From positions 1 to 25,480 of the forward strand of contig JALLAP010000033.1 of NCBI GenBank assembly GCA_036939355.1: DNA of 25,480 nt, given 5' to 3'. The notes beneath the pieces were generated by a model. It saw only the letters and a program-made list of their open reading frames with translations, ran no database searches and had not been told where the DNA came from. The stretch comes from Thalassiosira profunda (taxonomy: Eukaryota > Bacillariophyta > Thalassiosirophyceae > Thalassiosirales > Thalassiosiraceae). Below, one piece after another: positions 16,714 through 25,480 of this stretch. Position 1 is the stretch's first letter; every line of letters starts with the position of its first letter. Position numbers and translations under genes: made by a program.

Positions 16714-19700
16714 CTATCCGGTGTTTCCCATGCCGTTCGCCACACCCGTAATCGTCGTCAGCAATGCATCCTTCAGCACCTCCTCCTCCGGACCGCCCTC
16801 TCCGCTCTCGCGCAGCCGCTTTAAGGTCTCGGCCTGGAGCACGTTGAGGCAGTCGACGTAAGGGTTCCGCACCTCCATCAGTCGCAGCAGCAATCGATCT
16901 TCCTCGGCGAGGGTTTTGTGCTCCGCGAGGTCCAGCACCGCCTTCTCCGTGCCCTCGTGGATGCCGCGGATCTCGGCACCCAGCTCCACGGCCTTGGGAT
17001 CCGTCACGAGCACATTCTCGTAGTGGCGGGCGATGCTCGGGTCGCTCTTCGACAAAATCATCTCGACCAAATCAATGGTAGTGCGGAAGGTGCCCCACTC
17101 CTTGTACATACTCCGCAACGTCTCCCCGTCCTCGCTCGCGAGAACCTCGTTGATCGCCTCGCCCACGCCCAGCCAAGTGGGGAGGTTGAGCCGCGTTTGC
17201 GTCCACGCAAAGATCCACGGGATGGCGCGCAAACTCTCGACGCCGCCAGTGACTTTGCGCTTGGCGGGGCGGGAGCCGATGTTAAGGTTCGACAGCTCCA
17301 ACTCGGGCGTGGCCGCGCGGAAGTAGGGGACGAAGCGATCATCGCCCCGCACGATGCGCCGGTAGGCGTCGCAGCTGATCTGGGACAGCTTGTCCATCAT
17401 TCCCTTCCATTCATCGGTCGGCAAGGGGCGATCTGTGTGCTGCTCGGCCAGTACTGCGGCCGTGTACAGATCCAACGTACGCTCGGCGCGGTCCGAGTAC
17501 CCGAAATTCTGATTGATCATCTCGCCCTGCTCTGTCACGCGGAACTGGCCGTTGATGGTGCCCGGTGCGTGCGACACGATGCCCTCGAACGTGTTGGGAT
17601 TGCCGCCGCGACCGACGGTGCCGCCCTTGCCGTGGAAGTAGACGAGGTCGACCGAGTACTTGGCCGCCACCTTCGACAGCTCCACCTGCGTTTCGTACTG
17701 GGCCCAGCTCGCGGCCAGTCGTCCCGCATCTTTCGCCGAGTCCGAATAGCCCACCATCACCTCCTGCTTCCGCCCCTCGAGGCTTCCCACGTACGCCGGA
17801 ATGCTAAACAGCTGGTCCATCGTAGCCGACGCTCCGTTGAGATCGTCCAGCGTCTCGAAGAGCGGCACCACGCGCAATGGCCGCTTCACCCCGGCGTCGC
17901 GCTGGAGCAGCAGCACGGCCATGATGTCGCTCGCGCTCGTGCACTGGCTGATGACGTACGCGCCCAAACTGTCTTCGTGCTGCTCGGCGATCATCGCGAA
18001 CGTCTCGAGGGTGTCCTTAGCGGTGGGCGTAAAAAACTCGTCGTCGTTCCACGCTCCGGCACGAAGCAAGGGGCGATTGCCCTGCAATTGCTGCGTGATC
18101 CAGTTGACCCTTGCGCCCTCGTCCCACTGCAAATAACTCCCGAGGCCGAGGTAGCGCGTGATGCAATCCAACGCCTCGGCGTGCCGATCCGACTCCTGCC
18201 GGACGTCGAGGGGCACCAAGGTGAGTCCAAAGGCCGACACCTTGCGAATAATATCGGCAAGGCGCCCGTCCGCAACGACGGCGTTGCCGGTGTCGCAGAG
18301 CGACTGGTGCACCGTCAGCAACTCCTCCATAAGCTCGTCCTTGCTCAGATAGCACTCCTCCGGCAGAACGGTCGCCCCCGACGGCGCCGCCTCCGCGTAG
18401 TCCGGATCGCGCTTCTTCCGCAGCCGGTCCAATTCCTGCCGTCCCCACGCCGCCGTGGTCGCCAACTTGGTCGCCACGGGGTTGAGGTACCCCCGGAACG
18501 GGGCCCCGCTCTCCGGCCCCGCCCGCGCGCGCACCTTGTCCATCGCTTCGCTTTCCACATTGCGTTGCGGTGGATTCCCCGAGATGAGGCTCATCAATTC
18601 CCGCACGTCCTTCTCGAGCAACTGCGCGGCCTTGATCCTATTTGTGGTGCACACCTCGCGGGTGACGTCGGCCGTGACGTTGGGATTGCCGTCGCGGTCG
18701 CCGCCCATCCAGCTCGCGAACTTGAAGGGGGCGGCGGCGAGGGGCAGTCCGTACTCCGGGCCCAACGAGGCCTTCATCGTGGCGTCGAGCTTGCGGAGGA
18801 AGCTGGGCAGGACCTCCCACAATACCGTCTCGAGCACCAACGTGCCGCGCTCGGCTTCCGATTGCGGCGACGGCTTGACGCGAGAAACCTCGTCCGTCTG
18901 CCAGATGCTCGCAATCTCTCTGCGCAGCGCGTCGTCGAGCAGTCCCTTCTGGTAGGGCGTCCCGGTCTCCCGAAGGGCGTCCGCATCATTCAGGATCTGC
19001 TGCACCCGCCCGTGCTTCTCCAGCAATGTCCTCCGGTTCACCTGCGTCGGGTGCGCCGTCAGCACCAACTCCACCGTCTGGCTCGTCAAACTCTTGTACA
19101 GCTCGTCCTTGGACACCATCGAGTCTCCTGATAGAAATCCGGACAGGACGCCCGAGGTGGAGTTGCGCTTGGTCTCGTGGAGCGCCCCCAATCGTCCCTC
19201 GGCCCCCTCCGCCTCCAGATCGGCCTTGAGGCGGCGGCACCGCTGGTGGGACTCGGCCGCGTTGGCAATCCCCAAGAAGTGGGCAAAGGCTCGGGCGATC
19301 ACCCCCAACTCCTTGGCGGAGAGCTGTTCCACAAAGTCCACCATGGGCTGCAATCGCTCCTCCTTGCCGGCATTCGGTCCGGAGCGGCTCTCCTTGGCCA
19401 GGTTCCGCATCTGCTCGACTTGCGCGAGCACGTCCTTTCCGTGGTGCAAGGCGATGGCGTCCCCCAATAGGGCGCCCATGGTGCGTACGTCCGAGCGGAG
19501 CATCCTATCATCTTTGAGGGCCTCGCTGGCATCGGAGGAATCGATGGCTGATGATGCGTCGAGGGTAGGGAAGAGGGTGGGCTCCATGAGGGACGAGAGG
19601 AAGGCGCGTTGGTGGTGCCGGTGGGTCGCCACTCCACTGAATCCGTCATAGAGGGTGGCCGCCGGAGTGAAGGAGAGCACCGATGGCGATGGAGCGACGC

Positions 19701-19767
19701 GACGACCCGCCCCGACGGCGGCGCGGCGGGCGGCCGCCGCGGAGGCCCGGCGGGAGGCGGCGAGCAT
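16714..19767 (-). CDS. Phosphoenolpyruvate carboxylase, probably mitochondrial
   Basis: 1017 residues, single exon, first ATG at 19767; near full family length plus a presequence. It adds bicarbonate to phosphoenolpyruvate to give oxaloacetate and phosphate. Signatures are all intact: VLTAHPTQVNRR with the catalytic His (235-), GGDRDGNPNVT (355-), GYSDSAKDAGRLAA (about 674-687), FHGKGGTVGRGGNP (711-724) and SRPAKRK with LRAIPWIFAWTQTR. The first 35 or so residues (MLAASRRASAAAARRAAVGA...) are Arg/Ala/Ser-rich, acid-free and lack a hydrophobic signal core, hence a mitochondrial presequence; diatoms are known to have a mitochondrial PEPC beside a plastid-periphery form. The plant phosphorylation-site N-terminus is absent. 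The C-terminus reads GMGNTG rather than the usual QNTG. Convergent with ubiquitin-oxygenase 1 and divergent from the DUF760 gene. Confidence 0.93.
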   Translation of the reverse strand: MLAASRRASAAAARRAAVGAGRRVAPSPSVLSFTPAATLYDGFSGVATHRHHQRAFLSSLMEPTLFPTLDASSAIDSSDASEALKDDRMLRSDVRTMGALLGDAIALHHGKDVLAQVEQMRNLAKESRSGPNAGKEERLQPMVDFVEQLSAKELGVIARAFAHFLGIANAAESHQRCRRLKADLEAEGAEGRLGALHETKRNSTSGVLSGFLSGDSMVSKDELYKSLTSQTVELVLTAHPTQVNRRTLLEKHGRVQQILNDADALRETGTPYQKGLLDDALRREIASIWQTDEVSRVKPSPQSEAERGTLVLETVLWEVLPSFLRKLDATMKASLGPEYGLPLAAAPFKFASWMGGDRDGNPNVTADVTREVCTTNRIKAAQLLEKDVRELMSLISGNPPQRNVESEAMDKVRARAGPESGAPFRGYLNPVATKLATTAAWGRQELDRLRKKRDPDYAEAAPSGATVLPEECYLSKDELMEELLTVHQSLCDTGNAVVADGRLADIIRKVSAFGLTLVPLDVRQESDRHAEALDCITRYLGLGSYLQWDEGARVNWITQQLQGNRPLLRAGAWNDDEFFTPTAKDTLETFAMIAEQHEDSLGAYVISQCTSASDIMAVLLLQRDAGVKRPLRVVPLFETLDDLNGASATMDQLFSIPAYVGSLEGRKQEVMVGYSDSAKDAGRLAASWAQYETQVELSKVAAKYSVDLVYFHGKGGTVGRGGNPNTFEGIVSHAPGTINGQFRVTEQGEMINQNFGYSDRAERTLDLYTAAVLAEQHTDRPLPTDEWKGMMDKLSQISCDAYRRIVRGDDRFVPYFRAATPELELSNLNIGSRPAKRKVTGGVESLRAIPWIFAWTQTRLNLPTWLGVGEAINEVLASEDGETLRSMYKEWGTFRTTIDLVEMILSKSDPSIARHYENVLVTDPKAVELGAEIRGIHEGTEKAVLDLAEHKTLAEEDRLLLRLMEVRNPYVDCLNVLQAETLKRLRESGEGGPEEEVLKDALLTTITGVANGMGNTG

Positions 19768-20208
19768 GTCTCGGTGCACGTCGGGCGCGGCAGCCTGCAG
19801 ATGTCTCCTATCGGCCGACCCGATTGGAGATTGTGGGCTCAGAAGGGCTGTGACCCGCCTCTACTGCCGCCGCCGATGCACCGTGATCTTCCTCGAGCGG
19901 CAGGGGCACTTCGAGTTTGTGTTTGTGGTCGGAAGAGCGACGGAAGTTGGCCGGATGTTTGCGGATTTGCAAAGGGGATTTGCAATGGGATAGAAACTAA
20001 ATACCCAGTCTATCTCCTTTTATGTAGAAGAACTTTGCACAGAGGGAAAGACAGGAGAACTAAGTCATGACCCCAGAATCATATCTACCCCTCTAGGACG
20101 GATTACGATTTACCTCTTCATCTCACTTCCTGGTGGAGCCACCGCCCACCTCTCTGCTTGCTCTCCCACCACGCCCAGCACAGCGAGGGAGACGACGAGG
20201 CGCCCGCG
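19768..20208. promoter_or_regulatory. Divergent intergenic region, PEPC / DUF760
   Basis: 441 bp between head-to-head start codons. Two TTGCAA palindromes 13 bp apart (19967 and 19980) lie about 200 bp upstream of PEPC and about 225 bp upstream of DUF760. A shared promoter is likely but unproven. Confidence 0.4.
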
Positions 20209-21839
20209 ATGACGACGGTTCGACGACGGCGCCGGCCGAGCGCCGGCCCGATGCCGCCGCTGCCGGCCGTCGCGGCTGCGTTGGCCGCTGCCCTCCTCGC
20301 GTCAGCAGTCATGCACCGAGCGCACGCGGGACCGTTCTCCGCCCCGCTCGCCTTCGTGGTGGGCAGCGACTGCAGACCCTCTTGCAATCCTAGATCCAGA
20401 GCACCATATCAATCTCCCTTGCGCATGTCCTCGATAGGCGGGGGCAACCTGCCCCCCGACGACGGCGACGCCTCCCGAGGGAGCGACGACGACAACCCGC
20501 TCAACAACTGGATGAACCAACGAGACACGGAGAACCTCCGCCGCGTCCGCGAGCAATTCGCCGAGGGACGACTGCCCATCAGCTACGGGGCCATGAACGC
20601 CGACGGCGACGCCAAAGCCAACGGAAAGAACGCCACGGCCGCCAAGAATGGAAGCCGCTTCGGACCGTTGCAAAACGCCACCCAATCCGCCGCAACGGAC
20701 GGGGCCATCGACGCCGCCTCTACGCCCGACCCGGGCTCGTCCCTGTCCCGCCCCAAATCCAACCCCTACCTCCACGTGGTGTCGCGATTGGCCCCCTCGG
20801 ACCTCATCGCGCGGTTCACCGCCTCCGCCTCGCCGAGAGTGCAGGACGCCGTTCGCACCACCGTCCTCGGGCTGATCGGGGGATTGCCCCAGATGGCCTT
20901 CGAGACGAAAACTGTCGCGACCGGAGAGAGGTTGGCGAGTTTGATGTTCCAATTGCAGATGACGGGGTACATGTTCAAGAAGTGAGTTTGGGTGCCATGC
21001 ATTTCCGTTCATTGCTAGTTCGTGATTTGCACTAAAGACAACGTCACTATTGCAGTGCGGAGTATCGGTTGAGCCTGAGCCAGAGCTTGGGAAGGAGCGA
21101 TCGGATGCTGCCGGGCGGGGTGGCGGAAAATGGGGAAATTGATGGAAGAGCGCTGAGCGAGGGGAAGCTGAAGGGGAAGATCAAGGTCCGCTATGGCGGC
21201 GGCGGGGACAGTGCTTCTGACAGCAAAAGCAATAAAAGCAGCGAAGAGAGTGACGATGCAACAAAGGACGACGGCGAGGCAGAAACGAAGGCAACGTCCT
21301 CGGCCTCCTCGCCCGGATTGGAGGTGGAAGTGGACGCGCAGGCGTACATGTCCGAGCTCCGCGGCGAGGTGTCACGATTGCGCGACGAGCTCGACGCCAC
21401 CAAACAGGCAAAAGAGGAGGAGATACGAAAGGACCTGCTCATGTACATACGCACCCTCCCGCAGCAGGAATTGCAGCAATTGACAGGGACGATGAGCCCG
21501 GAGGTGCTGGAGGCGATGAAGGGGCTGGTCACGGCGGTTCTCGCGGGGATTGGCGAGGACGAGGACGAAGAACAGGGAGTGGGAGACGCGGCTGGGACGG
21601 AGGGCAACGTGAACAAGATTGGGCCGGAAACGGTCACGGAGCAGAGCGGCGAGGCGTTGGCGCAGCTGTGCATGTGGCAGCTCGTGGTGGGGTTCAATTT
21701 AAGGGAGTTGGAGGTTCGAGAGGAGTTCCGGGCGTCGATGACGAACATGCTCGGAGATGGTGGGAGTGCAGCGGGCGATGACAGCCAGGAGGGAAGCGAT
21801 GGCGGGGGCGTACAGTTTGGCCCGGGAGCGTTGGAGTGA
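20209..21839 (+). CDS. DUF760 plastid protein, two exons
   Basis: Exons 20209-20981 and 21056-21839; intron 74 nt (GTGAGT...TTGCAG), phase 2, rebuilding an Asn codon inside GYMFKNAEYRL; 518 residues. The first ATG is at 20209. The N-terminus has a basic start, a hydrophobic core (AVAAALAAALLASAV) and AHA-GPFSAPLAF, compatible with the bipartite signal-plus-transit peptide of secondary plastids, though the usual ASAFAP motif is not exact. Two DUF760 units are visible: about 187-268 (SPRVQDAVRTTVLGLIGGLP to YMFKNAEYRL) and about 384-480 (LLMYIRTLPQQELQQLTG, MSPEVLEAMKGLVTAVL, LAQLCMWQLVVGFNLRELE), joined by an acidic linker and a coiled coil (355-382). DUF760 proteins occur in cyanobacteria and plastids; function unknown. 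The splice is supported because it joins one domain. Confidence 0.82.
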
Positions 21840-21927
21840 GAGACGGCAACAATGATGCACTAATGTATGGCTATGGTTTCCTCGCCCAGGACCCAAGCTG
21901 CCTAACTCCCCGCAACACTTGGCATGC

Positions 21928-23008
21928 TCAGGTGCTAGTACGAGCGCGTTTGGTAGGGCGGCGACCAGCCTGGTTCGCCAAAAAGGAAACGACGTGGTCG
22001 GAGGTCAGAGTGACTACGCCACCTCCACCGAGCCCGTTCAAACGATCCACCAGAAACATACTCTTCCGCACTCCCTTCGTTACGCTCGTGACTCCGTGCA
22101 GCACCTTCGGTGGATGCTGGACGAGCGATCCCGGTTGACGGGGCACGAACCGAAGGTTGTCGTTCACAAAGAAGCAAAGTTCGCCTCCCTCGCAATCAGA
22201 CGCCGAATTGAGGGGGATTTGAGAGGTCGACGAGGCGTACGCTCCATCGCAATGAAAGTCGATGCACGAGTTCGTAGGGCCCCGAGTCATTCGAAGAGCA
22301 ATCTTGTATCCGGAGGTTCCGTTGGCACCAGGCACTGCCCCAAAAAGTCTCTCAAACTGCTGCGCAATGCGCGTCGATTGATACTTATGCTCCAGAATGT
22401 TATCCAACGATGACAATGCCTGTGTTCAAAGAGATTGCATGAGCTATTTCAGACGTGAGAAGTTCGCGGCAAACGACGGTTTGTCTCACCGCCACAAGCT
22501 GTTCTGAACTCAGAGTCAGCCGCATATCCACCCGGCCATCCTGGTCGTCTGCCGTTTTCTCCCACATGAAATCTAGCAAATCACACAGCAGGTCAAGCTG
22601 GTCTTCGTGCAAAATGTCTGGGGTTTCTTCATACTTGAAGGTGAAGAAATCGAGCGCACCCTCCGTTCTCTGCTTCGTTCGGAGCTCCTCGAGTGGCAAA
22701 GGGGCGTTCGCGCGGTCTCCATCGCTCATCATCAAATATGCCACCATCGCATTCGACGCATCGGACGAGGTGAAGGTAGATATCATTCCCCGGAGGCGAA
22801 GCACCAGATGAAGGGTGCTCATTGATTGGATGTTGTACTCATTCAAAGTGTGACTGTCTTGGAGTTGCTTCGAAGCAAATATGAGGCGCTGTTGGTCCAG
22901 CGGGATCCCCTCTATGACCTTAATCTTTTCCTTCACTTCGAGGACGGTACTGGTTGGCTCCACATCGATGGATTTGGTTTGCCCGGTCAGGGTCTTGACG
23001 AAGATCAT
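21928..23008 (-). CDS. Ubiquitin-like / Fe(II)-2OG oxygenase fusion, copy 2
   Basis: Exon 1 23008-22490, intron 22489-22420 (70 nt, GTGAGA...ACACAG, phase 0), exon 2 22419-21928; 336 residues. The architecture matches copy 1. The ubiquitin-like part (1-75) begins MIFVKTLTG and ends VLRLRGM, again with Met for the last Gly; the K48 equivalent is kept (K47 in ASKQLQD), the K63 equivalent is Ser. The middle region is close to copy 1 ([32 protein letters not shown]). The oxygenase keeps H229-x-D231, H281 and R291. The C-terminus adds a basic tail, [11 protein letters not shown], absent from copy 1 and resembling a nuclear localisation signal. The bases just before the ATG (ACGCAGAT) look like a splice acceptor, as in copy 1, so a leader intron is possible. 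Divergent from the RING-Sel1 gene. Confidence 0.85.
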
Positions 23009-23393
23009 ATCTGCGTTTTCTGGCGATGCGGGCCGATCCAGTTGTGCGGCGAAGCGAGCCTCATCTAAAAATTGGCCACTGCAGTGTCGCGGCTCGATGG
23101 CAGATAGTAACCGCGCTAGGTGGGTCGAAGAGTGTGGGTCGCCGGGAGGCGGGGCGAGGAGCGAGGGGAGAAGCAAAGGCGAGCTCGGACGGATGGGGAT
23201 GATGCGGAATGCGGAGCGGGCGGCCGGGGGGTAAATTATGTACCTCTTGTAATTCCTCTAGGTATAGATTCACGAAGGAATCAATACAATTAGGGGGAGG
23301 AATTACTGGTAGGGTAGGTAAAGCCCCTTTTTGTGCGCAGCAACCAGCAAACTCAGAGGATTCGACCACCCCGCCTGCGCAAAAGACCCGGAA
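23009..23393. promoter_or_regulatory. Divergent intergenic region, ubiquitin-oxygenase 2 / RING-Sel1
   Basis: 385 bp between head-to-head ATGs. It is GC-rich near the ubiquitin-oxygenase start and AT-richer around 23230-23310. No specific element was recognised. Confidence 0.35.
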
Positions 23394-24754
23394 ATGCCAC
23401 GGAAGACGGGCCGCAAAAATAGGAAGGGGAGGGGGAGGTCGGGGCGGAAAGCCGCCGCCAGCGGCGGTGGAGAGCAGCGGCCGGTGAAGGACGCGCAAAT
23501 TTCCGACGGCGAGGAGGACAAGATCGGAGTTGATGCAGAGACGAAATGTGGTGCAGTGGGGGGTGCAGCTGAGAAGACGGATGCCGACGACGAGCAACAA
23601 AAGGAGAACAGCACCAGTGTTGCAAATGCCGACGATTCGGCAGCGGAGCCGGACGACCGCAAGACTGCCGCTGCAAAGACCGAGCGAGAGGAGATCGAGA
23701 GGGAGATGGACGACCTTTGGGAGAGTGTGGTTTCCAACTACGAGCACCTGATCGCTGACAACGATAGCCCGCAGTGGGCGAAAGACATGCGACCTTTGTG
23801 CAAGGAAGATGGGACGCTCAAAGACGACTTTAAGAAGAAATTCGTGCCTGCGCTGAAAGCGGGAAAGATGGGAGGATTGATTCTGTTTGAGAAGGACAAG
23901 CGCATCCTCGAACGATACAATGACGTCCTGTTCGAGGAGCACCCGCAGCAGGAGGACTGCGACGTGTGCTTTTTGCCAATGCCGGTTGCAATGACTCAAA
24001 GGACGTACAAACTTTGCTGCGGCAAGGTGAGAAGAAATGGATCATTTGTCATCTGCACCGTTTGTCGAAAGTTAATCCTCTACACTGTCATTTTAAGATT
24101 AAGATTGTGTGCAATGGGTGCGTTTCCGCCATTGAAGCTTTGGGGGCCGGCAAGAGATGTCCATTCTGTCGCGAAATAACGAGACCCTCAAATGAATTCA
24201 AGCGTGTGCTGAAGCGGGTGGAATTGGGCGATCCAAATGGATTCGTTACCCTCGCGGACATCTGCATCAGAGGAAGGTACGGGCAGGAGAAAGATGAAAA
24301 GAAGGCGTTGGAATTGATCACCAGGGCAGCCGACTTAGGGTCCTTGGCCGCGTATGGGACTCTGGCCAGATGCTACTGCTACGGCCAGCTTGGCATCGAA
24401 AGAGATGTATTAAAATGTTGGCGCTACTATGAAGTTGCCGCGATGAGGGGTTGCGTGGAGGCAAGGCATGCACTGGGGTGCCGGAGCCAGGGAGGTCAGG
24501 ACTACACATCGGAAGGAGTGAAGCACTTCAAAATCGCGGCCCGCGCAGGGTTCAAGCCCTCCTTGAAGGAGGTGAAGAATGTATACGTGGCGGGACAGGC
24601 AACGAAAGACGAGTACGCCGAGACCCTGCGAGCCTACTGCGAGTCTGTCAAAGAGAAATCGAGTGAACAGAGGGACAAGGCTGCCGCGTTCTATGCAACA
24701 GTTCCTGGACATTCGAAGTATGGGGTCCTTGATTATGTGCACAGCCGCGACTAG
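23394..24754 (+). CDS. RING-finger protein with Sel1-like repeats, two exons
   Basis: Exons 23394-24026 and 24104-24754; intron 77 nt (GTGAGA...ATTAAG), phase 0; 427 residues. The first 100 residues are basic then acidic and look disordered. Residues about 100-180 form a charged helical region. A RING-like cluster spans 189-233: DCDVC, then LCCGK at the exon end joined to IVCNGC, then KRCPFCR. The acceptor was chosen because CCGK-IVCNGC restores the spacing seen in this family; an acceptor six bases earlier would add Ile-Lys. Sel1-like repeats follow (about 240-370), e.g. ALELITRAADLGSLAAYGTL and CWRYYEVAAMRGCVEARHAL. Proteins of this kind form a large family in diatoms and are presumed E3 ubiquitin ligases or adaptors. 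Whether the RING is active is unknown. Confidence 0.83.
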
Positions 24755-25019
24755 AGCGTTGACCGGGCTTAGATTGGTGTGAAACCAGGGCTTGACTGGC
24801 CCGTAGCCTTGGATCACGGGAATCGATGGATAGAGTCAGAGACGACACAATCGAACAAACTGGAACAAAGCGTCCTGAAATAGCCAGTAGAGCAGTTCAG
24901 ATGCTCGCAACGTGCCACTGATCTCAAAAATGTCTTGTCTATCTACAATGTATGTATTTACATCTCTATCGTCTGGTTGCAAATGGCTGCCCCTCTATGG
25001 CGCCAATATGCACTGGAAT

Positions 25020-25480
25020 TCACATCGACCGGATCTTCGAAATGAGGTCGATCATCTCGTGGGCCGTGACGGGCGCCAAATCGCTGCCGGTACTTCTACC
25101 ATTTCTCGCATTCTGCTGCATCAACGACTCTATCTTGGGAAGCGACGCGCGGTGCTCGGCGCCGATGTTGGACAACAGCCGGAGGATGTCCCGGGCCGAC
25201 GGTTGGGGTATTTGTTCTTCGATGGCCACGGCCACGAAGCGATTCTGGCTTTGCTTGTGCGGTGCGGGCGAGCTGCGGCGTAGGGGATGGACACATGATA
25301 TGTCAGCAAACAAGAGAACGATACAACACAATCGCGTCCGAGCGTAGATGGCGGGGCCCAACGAGTGCTCGCAGGGCACTCGGCAAACAAAGCACGCCAA
25401 CGATGCACTCACGACTTAATGCTGCTCGGCTCCATCGACGCGCTGACGACGTGCAGCGGTCGCCGGCATTGGCCGACCGG
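25020..25480 (-). CDS. Unrecognised protein, 3' portion (possibly whole)
   Basis: The last exon is 25272-25020, ending TGA. The inferred intron is 25412-25273 (140 nt, GTGAGT...CCGCAG, phase 2), joining an upstream exon that reads to the window edge (25480-25413) and contains MEPSSIKS starting at 25435. If that ATG is the start, the protein has 91 residues; otherwise it continues beyond the window. The C-terminal part is helical (PSARDILRLLSNIGAEHR, SLPKIESLMQQNAR, AHEMIDLISKIRSM) with no family that I recognise. The splice is supported by frame agreement on both sides. Confidence 0.45.

Noticed and set aside
16918..19131. 737-codon open frame on the + strand
   Set aside because: It is antisense to the PEPC gene, which has every family signature; the open frame reflects GC-rich codon use, and its composition (Leu/Arg/Val/His, no domain) is typical of a shadow.
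1..25480. CRISPR arrays, prophage, insertion sequences, rRNA or tRNA genes
   Set aside because: No regularly spaced repeats, transposase motifs, terminal inverted repeats or tRNA cloverleaf sequences were seen; the spliced genes show eukaryotic DNA.

Overview
The window is nuclear DNA from a eukaryotic alga, most likely a diatom or a close ochrophyte relative. Four things point there. Most genes are single-exon or carry one or two short introns (68-142 nt). A plastid-type DUF760 protein has an N-terminal signal peptide, as expected for a secondary plastid. A RING-Sel1 protein and two leucine-rich-repeat (LRR) proteins belong to types that I recall as strongly expanded in diatoms. A phosphoenolpyruvate carboxylase (PEPC) carries a mitochondrial-type presequence. 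The species assignment is inference; no search was run.

Layout, left to right: 3' part of a FAM210/DUF1279 membrane protein (+); PET100-like cytochrome oxidase assembly factor (-); a small basic, proline-rich coiled-coil protein (+); LRR protein 1 (-); a second copy of the small coiled-coil gene without a start codon (+), followed by a frameshifted remnant; a coiled-coil protein (-); a Lys-rich nuclear-type protein (+); a secreted ten-cysteine protein (-, three exons); COQ10 (+); a GPATCH1-like spliceosome protein (-); a Mediator-subunit-8-like protein (+); LRR protein 2 (-); a ubiquitin-like/2-oxoglutarate oxygenase fusion (+); mitochondrial PEPC (-); DUF760 plastid protein (+); a second ubiquitin-like/oxygenase fusion (-); RING-Sel1 protein (+); 3' part of an unknown gene (-).

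Three paralogue pairs lie in 23 kb: the small coiled-coil gene, the LRR gene and the ubiquitin-oxygenase gene. Genes alternate strand without exception across the window, so every gene is head-to-head with one neighbour (about 240-570 bp, presumably shared promoters) and tail-to-tail with the other. Respiration and mitochondrial functions recur (FAM210-like, PET100-like, COQ10, PEPC), but this is not an operon and I do not claim co-regulation.

The most unusual objects are the two genes that join a complete ubiquitin fold, ending RLRGM instead of RLRGG, to a prolyl-hydroxylase-like Fe(II)/2-oxoglutarate domain with intact HxD...H and basic 2OG-binding residues. Further regional signals are the strict strand alternation, GTGAG donors in nearly all inferred introns, and a striking excess of the palindrome TTGCAA.
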